Positions 41,769 through 50,841 of a stretch of 64,000 nucleotides of DNA are shown piece by piece; positions within the stretch are counted from its first letter, which is position 1; the number at the start of each line of letters is the position of its first letter. Position numbers and translations under genes: made by a program. The DNA is taken from NCBI RefSeq assembly GCF_000566685.1, contig NZ_AZQN01000001.1:310001-374000 (forward strand). Direction: 5' to 3'. The notes under the pieces were generated by a model. It had not been told where the DNA came from, made no database searches, and saw only the letters and a list, made by a program, of their open reading frames with translations. This DNA is from Dyadobacter tibetensis Y620-1 (GTDB lineage: Bacteria; Bacteroidota; Bacteroidia; Cytophagales; Spirosomataceae).

Positions 41769-43829
41769 ATGCATATTTTACTAAAAAAATCGAAGGTTTT
41801 ATCCATCCTGTTTTTACTGGTTTGCAGTATCTCTTTGGCTCAGAGCCCGACAGCTCCAGCTATGAAATTTAATATTTTCGTTAAAGGAAATACGATATTA
41901 AAATCCTCTGAAACGGAAGGCCCGGTGGCCATCGGTGGTGATCTTACTACCAACCAATATCAAATCAGTTTTGATAAAGCGAATGGTGTATTCTTTAGCG
42001 GAGGGGCGTCTATTGGTTTGGCGGTCAGAGGGGGGATTAAATTGAACAGTGGTTCGCTCACAATTAATGGTACGAATTATATTAAAATTGGAAACTGTAC
42101 GAGTCCAACTCCACTTAAGACCTGGTATCGTGACAATAATGGTGCGGCTTCTACTATTAGAATTACTGAATCAGGAAAATCTTACAGTTCAAACCCAAAC
42201 ATTACCATCAATGCTTCCGCCACTTCTTTTGGGGGAGCCGAACTAAGTGATTCCAATAATCCGGTTTGTCAGAATGTTTTTGGAACGGGTCTGGCTCAAA
42301 TCGACATGGATGGGGCCTTTACCAATATGATTTCCAACTCTGCCAAATTAGCAACCTTAGCAGACAATTTGCCAATCAGGGATCAGAATGGTAGGATAAT
42401 TTCTGGAGCTGAGGTGGGACCTTACAGCGCTTCCAATCAATTTGGAAACAATCCCAAAATAATTGTGGACCCCAATAAGGTCAACGTTTTAACCGTGTCA
42501 GCTGAATTATGGAATTCCATTAATAACATTAATATTGAGGGTATACCGTCGGGACCATCGAAGATAGGGGATCCTATCCCTAATACGAAATTTGCTTTGA
42601 TAGTTAATATTGTGGATTTCCCCTCTTTTAATAAGAAGATAAATTTTCCAGGTTTTGGAGGGCTTAATGATGCTCAAGGCAGCTATGTGCTATATAATTT
42701 TCCTGATGCCGTCGGAGCCTTATCTATCGGTGGAAACGCCCAAATATCTGGTACAATAATGGCACCTCAGGCGAAGCTTACCAAGGAAAATAATGGGAAT
42801 ATAAATGGGCAGATCATCGCAGCTGAATTTGTACACCTATCCGATGAAATTCACTTTTGGCCTTTCCAGCCTTCAGTACCCCTCCCAGAGGACAAAACAA
42901 TAACGGCCTCGGGAAATTCTTACTGTGAAAAGGATGCTGCTTGGATGGCCTATACTATTACACCCAATTATGATGCTGCTGGTGCCATGGCTAAGATAGA
43001 ATGGATCAATCCTTCGGGACAGGTAGTGAAGACAGAGACAAATCAGCCCTTAAACGGTAATATCCTGTTTCCCGGAGCAGCAGTAGATGCCGATGGCAAA
43101 GGGATTGCCTGGCCGGGATGGGTTAAGGTGGATGGGAAATGGAAGGAAGTTGATGATTTGAACGGATCCATTAAGCAGGCAGGTTCCAAAGTACGTGTAA
43201 CGCTTACCCCATCAACTACCTTTGATATTACCTATCCTAGCTCCACGAACACCTGTAGTACCACGCCCACTTCTGATACGCCTTTGCCTGTCAAACTGGT
43301 ACGTTTTGAAGCGGAAAATGTTAATTGCGAAATACAGTTGAAATGGGAAGTGGCTGAGGCTGAAAACTTCTCTCACTTTGAAGTTGAGCGCTCTTCGAAT
43401 GCACGTTCTTTCGAATTGATAAAAGAAATAACTTTTACTTCTGCCCAAAATAAATATAGCCTTACCGATCGCCCCTATACTCAGGAGGTTGCTCAGGCAG
43501 GAACACAATATTATCGTTTGAAACAGGTCGATCTGGATGGAAGTTTTGAATATAGTAACATCAAGGCTATTGCCGAACAAGGATGCGCTGTAGAGCAGTC
43601 TGTGATGGTATATCCCAACCCTGCTATTAGTGAGGTGAATGTACGAAGCCAATCTGATTTAAAGATTCTGGAAGTTTACAACACCCAATCAAAGCAGATT
43701 ATACGGTGGGCTCCTAAATCTTCCACTAAGGATATAGTCGTACCGGTTGGTGGACTGGACTCGGGTACTTATATTCTTAGGGTGGTCAATAGCTCTGGCC
43801 AAACTGTAAGTAAGTTTTACAAGCAATAA
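41769..43829 (+). CDS. Choice-of-anchor A (collagen-binding-like) T9SS surface protein
   Basis: A 686-residue secreted protein. A signal peptide ends at SISLAQ. Residues about 32-375 form a choice-of-anchor A domain: FNIFVKGNTILKSSETEGPV, AIGGDL, and at its end ISGTIMAPQAKL, INGQIIAAEFVHL, EIHFWPF. A second domain (about 390-500) contains YTITPNYDAAGAMAKIEW and many Gly/Pro turns. Residues 515-600 look like a fibronectin-type sheet (QLKWEVAEAENFSHFEVERS). The C-terminal 80 residues are a type IX secretion sorting domain (VYPNPAISEVNV, LDSGTYILRVV, VSKFYKQ). It probably sits on the cell surface and binds matrix or glycans. Confidence 0.82.
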   Translation: MHILLKKSKVLSILFLLVCSISLAQSPTAPAMKFNIFVKGNTILKSSETEGPVAIGGDLTTNQYQISFDKANGVFFSGGASIGLAVRGGIKLNSGSLTINGTNYIKIGNCTSPTPLKTWYRDNNGAASTIRITESGKSYSSNPNITINASATSFGGAELSDSNNPVCQNVFGTGLAQIDMDGAFTNMISNSAKLATLADNLPIRDQNGRIISGAEVGPYSASNQFGNNPKIIVDPNKVNVLTVSAELWNSINNINIEGIPSGPSKIGDPIPNTKFALIVNIVDFPSFNKKINFPGFGGLNDAQGSYVLYNFPDAVGALSIGGNAQISGTIMAPQAKLTKENNGNINGQIIAAEFVHLSDEIHFWPFQPSVPLPEDKTITASGNSYCEKDAAWMAYTITPNYDAAGAMAKIEWINPSGQVVKTETNQPLNGNILFPGAAVDADGKGIAWPGWVKVDGKWKEVDDLNGSIKQAGSKVRVTLTPSTTFDITYPSSTNTCSTTPTSDTPLPVKLVRFEAENVNCEIQLKWEVAEAENFSHFEVERSSNARSFELIKEITFTSAQNKYSLTDRPYTQEVAQAGTQYYRLKQVDLDGSFEYSNIKAIAEQGCAVEQSVMVYPNPAISEVNVRSQSDLKILEVYNTQSKQIIRWAPKSSTKDIVVPVGGLDSGTYILRVVNSSGQTVSKFYKQ

Positions 43830-44001
43830 ATTAGTGCACCTAGGATCGGAGTGCCGGAATGGATAGGTATTTTAAAGCGAACCAAACCAGTCTGATTATC
43901 ATAAGCCAAGTCGGGCTATCAGACAATATTAAAGCTAAAAAATAGGATAGCTGTTGATTCCATTCAAATAGACTTTACTACTCAACTTGTGAAATCTTTT
44001 G

Positions 44002-44032
44002 GCGGGAGTGGCGTAAGCCACTCCCGCTTTTT
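44002..44032 (+). terminator. Rho-independent terminator of the surface-protein gene
   Basis: A perfect 11-base GC-rich stem (gcgggagtggc / gccactcccgc) with GTAA loop is followed by T5 at 44028-44032. It lies about 170 bases past the surface-protein stop and shortly before the convergent glycosyltransferase stop. Confidence 0.88.
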
Positions 44033-44058
44033 CGGGTAAGAGCAGTAATATCAGCAAT

Positions 44059-45231
44059 TCAGCTAAGCTGCCGATCCTTCCATATATAATGCTTGTCCTG
44101 GGCCGCCAGGCCAAAATAACTTACATAGAAAGGATAGACCAACTGGGTAAGTATTAAGTAGGGTAAAGAAGTCGTTTTACCAAAAAATTGCAGTACGGGA
44201 ATCAGAAAAATCCATTCTGCCAGACATTTCAGGAGCCAACCCCAAAGCATTATAGAAATGGGAACGAAACCTGTGAGTGCCAGAATACTGAGGGCAAGTA
44301 ACGAAAAATTGGAGATAAATATGAAAATGGCCAATACCTTTGGTGTGAGGCTTTTATAGTGTTTCCATTTGCTACCCCATCTTTTTCTTTGCTGGAAAAA
44401 AGAAGGCCAAGTCTGGTGAGCTCCCGTATATACAATGGCCTCCTGCATTTTTACAAAGCCCAACCTCCCAGGAAACTGATTTGCAATTTTATGCATTAAA
44501 AATTCGTCGTCGCCAGATGCAAGGTGATCAACGCCTGAAAATCCCCCAACCGAAAGAAATGCCTCTTTTTCGTAGGTAAGATTCGCACCATTGCACATGG
44601 AAGGGTAGCCTTCCGATAGCGAACATGCTCCACTAGCTACCAAACTGGCAAATTCAATAGTTTGTAGGTGGTCTGTCAGGCTCGATTCTGGTAAGAAGGT
44701 AACAGGGCCACTAAGGAGCTTATGGTTCGTCGTCTCATATGCCATTGCCAAACTATGTAGCCAGAATGGCCCTACGCGGCAATCTCCGTCCGTCGTGGTA
44801 ATGAGCTGTCCTGAGGCAAGGTTAACACCCGTTTCAATGGCTCTTTTCTTAGGCGATTTGCTAGCGTGTACTGGGAGATCAATGAGCCGGAGCTGACATA
44901 CGGAAGTCTCCATCTTGGCTTGCACCAGTTGGGCAGTACCATCTGTAGATCCATCGTTCATAATCAGGATTTCATAAAGGGCTTTCGGGTAGTTCTGAGC
45001 CTCCAAATCCTCAATTAGTGCCCTTATATTTTTCTCCTCATTCCGAACCGGAACGATAATGGTAAACTTGGTTCTGGGCAATGAATCGGGTGTCGATGTG
45101 TTAACATTTTTTATTCTATGCCAACTTATGGCCAGACCTAAGGTAAATAGGGCGTAACAAATTAGGAGAATCAATATCCCCATTCCAAGCAACATATTAA
45201 ATGAAATCACCAGCATATGATTATTTTCCAA
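44059..45231 (-). CDS. Membrane-bound GT2 glycosyltransferase
   Basis: A 390-residue GT2 enzyme anchored in the membrane. One helix precedes the catalytic domain (residues 12-35); PRTKFTIIVPVRNEEKNIRA opens the GT-A fold, with ILIMNDGSTDGT, TTDGDCRVG (DxD), SGDDEFLMHK and the acceptor motif QQRKRWGSKW (Q/RxxRW). Three or four helices follow the catalytic region. This layout is that of processive or lipid-directed GT2 enzymes such as ceramide glucosyltransferase-like or hyaluronan/cellulose synthase-like proteins. It overlaps the flippase-like gene upstream by 11 bases, so the pair probably handles one membrane-lipid glycan. Confidence 0.85.
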   Translation of the reverse strand: MENNHMLVISFNMLLGMGILILLICYALFTLGLAISWHRIKNVNTSTPDSLPRTKFTIIVPVRNEEKNIRALIEDLEAQNYPKALYEILIMNDGSTDGTAQLVQAKMETSVCQLRLIDLPVHASKSPKKRAIETGVNLASGQLITTTDGDCRVGPFWLHSLAMAYETTNHKLLSGPVTFLPESSLTDHLQTIEFASLVASGACSLSEGYPSMCNGANLTYEKEAFLSVGGFSGVDHLASGDDEFLMHKIANQFPGRLGFVKMQEAIVYTGAHQTWPSFFQQRKRWGSKWKHYKSLTPKVLAIFIFISNFSLLALSILALTGFVPISIMLWGWLLKCLAEWIFLIPVLQFFGKTTSLPYLILTQLVYPFYVSYFGLAAQDKHYIWKDRQLS

Positions 45232-46234
45232 AATAATTTCTTTTGATTTTCACCTTCCACAACAAATACATTCCAATAAATAAAGGACCCAGCACATTCA
45301 CTACCCATATTAGAAAGGTGGCCGCGAGAACCTCTTCAACTGGTAAATAAAATGATTGGAAAACATATAAGGCCGTGAATTCCCGGATGCCCAGATCGCC
45401 TATTATATTGATGGCTGGCAGGATGGTTTTGACCAAAAATATCAAGGAAACACATGAAGCCAGGGAGGCTGTATCGACAGGAAAGTGGAAAAGTGACAGG
45501 GCTAGCAAAAACTGTCCTAAAAACACCAGATACCTTAGCCCTCCCAAAAACGTAGCGTATAATAAATGTTGACTTTTATACGCTCCAATTACGGATAGGT
45601 ATGTTTTTATACGGATCAGAAAAGGTTTTCGGGTGTTAAAAGAGATCAGGTTTTTTCTGAAAATTCCAATAAGAACTCCCATCAGACATAAACATATCAA
45701 TAGTGTCAATATAGAGTCTTGTTGGCTGTTTGGTAGGCCGATTCGGTCGGAAATAGCAAGCCATCCTAGGGTTCCGCCTACAATAGAAACATAAAACTGA
45801 ATGCCGTTTGAGACTAGAGCGGCTCCAAGGGCTCTCATCCTATTCTGGGAGGGTAAGGCGCCCAGGCGACCTAAGGTATCGCCCACTTGGGCGGGAACGG
45901 CCACACCTACCGCCAGGCCTGTCAGTGTGCCTCTAAAGGCCTGCCAGAATGAAATTTTAAAGATTTTGTTCACCAAAGTCTGCCATTTCAGACTTTCTAA
46001 TGCCCAATTAAGGGGGATTAGTATAACCAATAGTATGATAATGAGAAGGTTATCGTTACTCCAGACTTTATTTAGGCTTACCAGAATATCGGATAGCCCC
46101 TTCTGTTCGCGTTGAAAGGTCTGAAAGATATAACTGAGAATTAATCCAGTTATCGTTAATTTTGCCAGAACAACTAATTTCTTCCAACGAAATGAAGGGA
46201 GGGATGTGTTTGTTTTTTTATCTTGAATCATCAT
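45221..46234 (-). CDS. Flippase-like membrane protein (LPG synthetase TM/UPF0104 family)
   Basis: About 337 residues with eight or so membrane helices. LTGLAVGVAVPAQVGDTLGRLGAL near residue 100 matches the conserved 'P.r.GE..r' loop of the lysylphosphatidylglycerol synthetase transmembrane (UPF0104) family, and LVKTILPAINIIGDLGIREFTAL the later one. These proteins are thought to move lipid-linked substrates. The start is ambiguous: ATG codons lie at 46234 and 46231, overlapping the divergent ruvC start; a longer frame to 46273 is open but would cover ruvC. It is co-transcribed with the glycosyltransferase gene. Confidence 0.75.
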   Translation of the reverse strand: MMIQDKKTNTSLPSFRWKKLVVLAKLTITGLILSYIFQTFQREQKGLSDILVSLNKVWSNDNLLIIILLVILIPLNWALESLKWQTLVNKIFKISFWQAFRGTLTGLAVGVAVPAQVGDTLGRLGALPSQNRMRALGAALVSNGIQFYVSIVGGTLGWLAISDRIGLPNSQQDSILTLLICLCLMGVLIGIFRKNLISFNTRKPFLIRIKTYLSVIGAYKSQHLLYATFLGGLRYLVFLGQFLLALSLFHFPVDTASLASCVSLIFLVKTILPAINIIGDLGIREFTALYVFQSFYLPVEEVLAATFLIWVVNVLGPLFIGMYLLWKVKIKRNYFGK

Positions 46235-46823
46235 GAAAAGCATACTGGCAAATAATAAGGAAAAGGTGATCATCGGAGTAGATCCGGGTACACAGGTGAT
46301 GGGCTATGGGGTGATAGCCGTGAGTGGCCAGCAAATATCGCTTATTCAATATGGCGTCATACATTTGAGCAAATATAGTACGCATGAGCTCAAACTTAAA
46401 AAAATATTTGAAAGGATCACTCAGTTGATCGAGGATTACCTCCCCGATGAAATGGCCATTGAGGATCCATTCTTCGGTAAGAATCCTCAATCAATGCTCA
46501 AGCTAGGCCGAGCGCAAGGAGTGGCTATGGCGGCGGCTCTTGCCCGTAGCATACCCATTGTAGAATATGCCCCTCGAAAAATAAAACAATCGGTAACGGG
46601 CAGTGGAAATGCCTCCAAGGAACAAGTGGCGTATATGTTAGAAAAAATTCTTAAAATGGAGCTTTCAAGAGAGTTTATGGATGCTACCGATGGTATTGCC
46701 ATTGCTATCTGCCATCATTATCATGCCAATTCCCCCGCGTCAACGGGAACAACCAAGGCCGGTAAGTCTAAAAAAGGTGGATGGAGTGCTTTTATAAGCG
46801 AGAATCCTGAACGTCTCAAATAG
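46233..46823 (+). CDS. ruvC: Crossover junction endodeoxyribonuclease RuvC
   Basis: A 196-residue Holliday junction resolvase. Catalytic acids are visible: Asp in IIGVDPGTQVMGYGV, Glu in MAIEDPFFGKNPQSMLKLG, and the Asp pair in FMDATDGIAIAICHHY. The RAQGVAMAAAL helix is typical. It cuts four-way junctions with RuvAB. The C-terminus has a short Ser/Lys-rich extension. Its ATG overlaps the ATG of the divergent flippase-like gene, so the ruvC promoter must lie inside that gene. No ruvA or ruvB is adjacent. Confidence 0.95.
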   Translation: MKSILANNKEKVIIGVDPGTQVMGYGVIAVSGQQISLIQYGVIHLSKYSTHELKLKKIFERITQLIEDYLPDEMAIEDPFFGKNPQSMLKLGRAQGVAMAAALARSIPIVEYAPRKIKQSVTGSGNASKEQVAYMLEKILKMELSREFMDATDGIAIAICHHYHANSPASTGTTKAGKSKKGGWSAFISENPERLK

Positions 46824-46859
46824 AAACTATGCGCTAAGGTTTGAACCTTCTCTAAATAT

Positions 46860-47360
46860 TTATGGCTTCATTACTACCCTTAAAATCTCCTGAATTTTGG
46901 TCGCTGATCTGGCAATATTTTCGTGATCTGATAAGCTAAAACTTCTATCCAGGTAGTAAAATTGGCAACCTCAAGACCTGAAATGCTGCGAAAAGTGCCC
47001 ATATTCTGTTTGGAATCTTCAGTTAAAAGATCAGTCCATAGCGTTTGTCATCAGAATTGGCTTGTTGCCTAGTGGTATGGGGACGAACTCATGGTCTGTA
47101 GCCAAGTATCAGCCATTCCTTTTGAACTGTGCAAAAAGGAACTCCATCGTTTTATATCATCTGCGATGGAGCAAGTCTTCCTGCAGCCAAATGCATATTC
47201 CTTCCCAAATCTTCCGGGTGAAACAAACTCCCTGTTCGATCATAAGGATAAATCTTGGTGCTCCTCCTGATGGCATGGGCAAGGGTTGGCAGTAACTGCA
47301 CGTGACCGCGGTAGCGCCCAGTCTGAGAATCGGAAAGATAAGGAAGGGAGACACGCACTA
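46860..47360 (-). pseudogene. Decayed serine hydrolase (beta-lactamase family) gene
   Basis: No frame is open here, but pieces of a penicillin-binding/beta-lactamase-like serine hydrolase follow in order on the minus strand when frames are switched. HPEDLGRNMHLAAGRL comes first, then (other frame) CSIADDIKRWSSFLHSS, comparable to the family's 'aaGGl.StaeDm.kW..fl'. EYGHFS then RSISGLEVANF stand where YGH.GsI.GF is expected. Finally SFSLSDHENIARSATKIQEIL, comparable to 'vvLsNnen..p...a..i..il', runs to TAA at 46860-46862. Several stops and frameshifts separate them. The N-terminal part with the SxxK site is gone or unrecognisable. The assignment is by eye and moderate. Confidence 0.45.
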
Positions 47361-47603
47361 GTGCTCATGCATACTGAAAATCTTTATTCATAATGCAGCA
47401 TGATGAGGACAGCGGTAATCTGTTGGCTGATCGATTCAGTACCAGGAAAGGTCGGCCTCTAGAAATAATTCGAACCTTGCCAATTGATTATAAGTGGGAC
47501 ATAGTTTTCATGATGACCGCTATTAGTAAGAGGAGATCTTATTGAGAAGCCGGTTAGCCGAAATTGGAATTATTTAAATTATTCGGTCAAAATTATCATT
47601 ATA
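47361..47603. other. Non-coding DNA between pseudogene and efflux operon
   Basis: About 240 bases without frames or structure that I recognise. It may include the missing 5' part of the decayed hydrolase, but no motif is left. Confidence 0.35.
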
Positions 47604-47636
47604 AAACAGTTGTTTAAAATAATTAAACGTTTGTTT
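47604..47636 (+). promoter_or_regulatory. Candidate TetR operator
   Basis: An imperfect palindrome, AAACAGTTGTTTAA - aataa - TTAAACGTTTGTTT, matches at 11 of 14 paired positions. It overlaps the -33 element of the putative promoter and lies 61 bases before the tetR ATG, the usual place for TetR autoregulation. Confidence 0.5.
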
Positions 47637-47665
47637 GATTATATATCCTGCTGCACTTAACTTTA
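47634..47665 (+). promoter_or_regulatory. Candidate promoter of the tetR-efflux operon
   Basis: TTTG at 47634-47637, a 20-base spacer, and TAACTTTA at 47658-47665 fit the Bacteroidota TTTG / TAnnTTTG pattern except for the last base. It lies 32 bases before the ATG at 47698. Confidence 0.45.
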
Positions 47666-47697
47666 CGCCGAGATTTAGACCCTAACACAAAATATAT

Positions 47698-48339
47698 ATG
47701 GAATACGGACCAAAGCAACTTCAGATCATTTCGGTCGCCGAGGCTCTTTTTGCGAAAAAGGGCTTCGAAGGGGCTTCTATTCGAGATATTGCGCAGGAGG
47801 CAAAGATTAACATATCTATGATCTCTTATTATTTCGGCTCGAAAGAAAAATTGATTGAAGCCTTATTTGATGTCAGAATGGTAGAAACTCAGTCTACTTT
47901 GATGAGTATACTCCAAAACTCGGAATTAAATGCCCTACAAAAAGTAAGTATTTGGATCGATGGCATAGTGGAGCGATTAATGCGAAGCCAGAATTTTCAT
48001 AGTATCATGATGCGTGAGCAGTTGTCTGCCCAGCGAAGTTTAGCGATATCAGAGCATATTATGAACTTGAAAATGAAGAATATCGAGCTTATGCGTCAAA
48101 TGCTCGATATGGGCTACCGAGAAGGAATATTTAAGGAGGAGCACGATCTTAGTCTGATTCTTACCACGGTATATGGTACGGTCAATCAGGCGATTGCCAA
48201 TAAGGCTTTCTATAAGAAAATTAATCAATTAGATCATTTAACGGAAGAAGAGTATATCGAAATGATGATTATGAAATTAAAGGTGCATTTAAAGAATATT
48301 TTTATTAATACTGTGAGTAATGAAACTAGCAATGATTAA
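47698..48339 (+). CDS. TetR-family transcriptional regulator
   Basis: A 213-residue regulator. The N-terminal TetR helix-turn-helix covers residues 8-55 (AEALFAKKGFEGASIRDIAQ, INISMISYYFGSKEKLIEAL). The C-terminal helical ligand domain (residues 60-205) is variable. It is the first gene of a four-gene unit with TolC, HlyD and DHA2 proteins, and its stop overlaps the TolC-like start by 20 bases. By analogy with other such units it represses its own operon until a toxic ligand binds. Confidence 0.93.
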   Translation: MEYGPKQLQIISVAEALFAKKGFEGASIRDIAQEAKINISMISYYFGSKEKLIEALFDVRMVETQSTLMSILQNSELNALQKVSIWIDGIVERLMRSQNFHSIMMREQLSAQRSLAISEHIMNLKMKNIELMRQMLDMGYREGIFKEEHDLSLILTTVYGTVNQAIANKAFYKKINQLDHLTEEEYIEMMIMKLKVHLKNIFINTVSNETSND

Positions 48340-49663
48340 AATTATCCTTGGAAGTTGCCTGATCCTGGCTATGCCACTTCTTACAAAAGGGCAGGGGGTG
48401 AAACGGATAAGTTTGGAAGAGTCCGTGGGCTTGGCTTTGTCGCATAGCAAGCAGTTGAAAATCAGTCAAGCCAATTTAGACCTGGCAGCATTACAGATTC
48501 GAGAATTAAGGGAAAGCCAACTGCCTTCACTCGAAGCGAGTGCAACCTATTTAAGATTAAACAGCCCGAATGTTAATTTGAAGTTGCCCCAGAGTGGTAC
48601 AGATAGCAGCAACGCATTGGGAAATATGGCTCTGCACCAGGCTATGTATGGCATGGTTAGCACCAGTGTTCCAATCTTTGCAGGATTTAGATTTAAGTAT
48701 GCTATCCAATCGGCTAGGTTTTTGGAGCGAGCAACCGAGCTCGATATACTAACAGATCGTGAGTCAGTAATATTAAATGTAGCTCAGGCCTATTGTAATC
48801 TCTATAAGGCCAGTCGAGCGGTAGTTCTGGTTTCTGAAAATTTAAAAAGTGAGCAAGAAAGAGTGAAGAAGTTTGCCGATAGAGAAAAGAATGGATTATT
48901 GGCACGAAATGATTTAATGAAAGTCAAATTGCAGGAATCAAATATTGAACTCGCCCTTTTAGATGCTCAAAATGAGCTGAAGATTACCCAGGTTAATTTT
49001 AACCTAATGCTAGGATTACCCACTTCAACGCAACTGGAAGTTGAAGAGTTATATTTTGATCAACTTCCGGAGGTCAGTCCATTGTCCCAGTGGTCCGAAC
49101 AAGCACTTAGCCATCGTAAAGATCTGGCTGCAAATCACCAGAGACAAAAGGCCGCCAACTCCAACGTAAAGGTAGTCAGAGCGGATATGTATCCTTCTGT
49201 GGCCCTAACAGCGGGCTATGTGGCTCTTGGATTACCGGGGTTGGTTACGGTTCCAAATGCGATGAATGTTGGGATAGGCGTCCGATACAATATTGCCTCG
49301 TTATGGACGAATGATTCTAAGGTTAAAAAGGCCCGAGTAGAGGAGTTTCAATTAAGAACGGTGGAAGGGATGATTACTGACCAAATAGAGTCAGAATTGA
49401 CTTCTGCATACTATCATTATATATCCAGTAAGCAAAAAATTGGGGTTTATGAAAAAGCCAAACAGCAGGCGAAGGAAAATTTCAGAATTACGAATAACAA
49501 ATATGATAATAGTTTAGTAAGCACCACCGAGTTGCTTGATGCGGATGTGGCCCAGGTCCAATCGCAGATTAATTATGAAATGGCCAAGGCAGATGCCTGG
49601 TTTCATTATAAGAAATTGCAGGAAGCTGCTGGAATTATCAATTTAGATAGATCAGAAAACTGA
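48320..49663 (+). CDS. TolC-family outer-membrane efflux protein
   Basis: A 447-residue outer-membrane channel with a signal peptide (IKIILGSCLILAMPLLTKGQ). Two OEP repeats of long coiled helices are seen: ISLEESVGLALSHSKQLKIS opens the first, and LSHRKDLAANHQRQKAANSN the second. NYDNSLVSTTELLDADVAQV, the YxxGxxxxxDLLxA-type motif of the family (here NKYDNSLVSTTELLDA), is near residue 395. It forms the outer-membrane duct for the adaptor and pump encoded next. Confidence 0.9.
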   Translation: MKLAMIKIILGSCLILAMPLLTKGQGVKRISLEESVGLALSHSKQLKISQANLDLAALQIRELRESQLPSLEASATYLRLNSPNVNLKLPQSGTDSSNALGNMALHQAMYGMVSTSVPIFAGFRFKYAIQSARFLERATELDILTDRESVILNVAQAYCNLYKASRAVVLVSENLKSEQERVKKFADREKNGLLARNDLMKVKLQESNIELALLDAQNELKITQVNFNLMLGLPTSTQLEVEELYFDQLPEVSPLSQWSEQALSHRKDLAANHQRQKAANSNVKVVRADMYPSVALTAGYVALGLPGLVTVPNAMNVGIGVRYNIASLWTNDSKVKKARVEEFQLRTVEGMITDQIESELTSAYYHYISSKQKIGVYEKAKQQAKENFRITNNKYDNSLVSTTELLDADVAQVQSQINYEMAKADAWFHYKKLQEAAGIINLDRSEN

Positions 49664-49689
49664 TTATTCTCGATCCTAATTATAAAGAA

Positions 49690-50790
49690 ATGGAAAACAA
49701 TCAAAATCCTAAAGAAGGCCCTAAAAAGACAAATAATCGTTTTATTATTATTTTAGGTTTATTGATATTGGTTAGTGGAAGCTGGGGTATAAGCAAGTAT
49801 TTGCATGGTCAGCATCATGAAGAAACAGACGATGCCCAAATTGACGCCCATATCAGCCCTGTTATTCCCCGGATATCTGGTTATGTCACCCAGATCAAAG
49901 TGGAAGATAATCAACTGGTAAAAAAGGGAGATACTTTAGTCCTTCTCGATGATAAGGATCAACGAATTAAACTTCAGCAGGCTATGGCGGGACTGTTGGG
50001 CTCCGAAAGTAATTTAACAGTCGCCAATGCCAGTACTCAGGCCTCCAGAGCCAGTGGTAGTACCTACCAGGCCAACGTAGCTGTGGTTCAGGCTCAGATT
50101 GAGGAAGCAAAGGTAGCTGTATGGCGCGCAAATCAAGATTTTAGCCGGTATGAAAATCTGATTAAGGATCACTCCATTACTCAGCAAGAATTTGAACAGG
50201 CCCAGGCAGCCAAGCAGAAAGCCGAACGGGGACTTGCCGTTTTAGTTGCACAGAAGCAGGCAGCCGAAAGGCAGGCTAATGCAGCAGGTACCCAAACCGT
50301 GGCTACTTCCCGGCAAAAAGAAGTTGCTGCCGCTAATATTCAAGCACAACAAGCCCTAATTGAAAATGCCAAGCTATTGCTGTCGTATACGGTCATTACC
50401 GCGCCCACCGACGGACGGGTCTCAAAAATAAATGCTCAGGTAGGCCAATTTCTACAGGCTGGACAAACGCTATTTAGTATTATATCCAAAGATGAACCAT
50501 GGGTAGTTGCCAATTTTAAAGAGACTCAACTCTCCAAAATGAAGGTAGGTCAGACTGTCAAGATTCATGTCGATGCCTACCCCGAACATATTTTCGAGGC
50601 ACAGGTAGCTTCCTTTTCTCCCGCAACTGGAGCTCGGTTTGCTTTGCTACCTCCAGACAACGCCAGCGGAAATTTTGTCAAAGTTGTCCAGAGATTACCA
50701 GTTAAGATTGAATTTGTAAAGCAAGAGGCCTCACAGTTAGCCTTACTACGGCCGGGGATGAACGTGTTTGTGGATGTTGAATTAGATTAA
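49690..50790 (+). CDS. HlyD/EmrA-type membrane fusion protein
   Basis: A 366-residue periplasmic adaptor. One N-terminal membrane helix (FIIILGLLILVSGSWGIS) is followed by ETDDAQIDAHISPVIPRISG, the EmrA opening, with a lipoyl-like half. A long coiled hairpin rich in Ala, Gln and Glu covers about residues 85-230. VITAPTDGRVSKINAQVGQF closes the lipoyl domain, and the beta-barrel has PWVVANFKETQLSKMKVGQ. It links the inner-membrane DHA2 pump to the TolC-like channel. It lies 26 bases after tolC. Confidence 0.92.
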   Translation: MENNQNPKEGPKKTNNRFIIILGLLILVSGSWGISKYLHGQHHEETDDAQIDAHISPVIPRISGYVTQIKVEDNQLVKKGDTLVLLDDKDQRIKLQQAMAGLLGSESNLTVANASTQASRASGSTYQANVAVVQAQIEEAKVAVWRANQDFSRYENLIKDHSITQQEFEQAQAAKQKAERGLAVLVAQKQAAERQANAAGTQTVATSRQKEVAAANIQAQQALIENAKLLLSYTVITAPTDGRVSKINAQVGQFLQAGQTLFSIISKDEPWVVANFKETQLSKMKVGQTVKIHVDAYPEHIFEAQVASFSPATGARFALLPPDNASGNFVKVVQRLPVKIEFVKQEASQLALLRPGMNVFVDVELD

Positions 50791-50841
50791 GATGCTTAGG
50801 CCAGCGAGGTTAAAAACTCAGGCACTTGTTATATTGGATTT

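Noticed and set aside
47062..47358. Three overlapping short frames on both strands
   Set aside because: They are fragments within the decayed serine hydrolase region, not intact genes.
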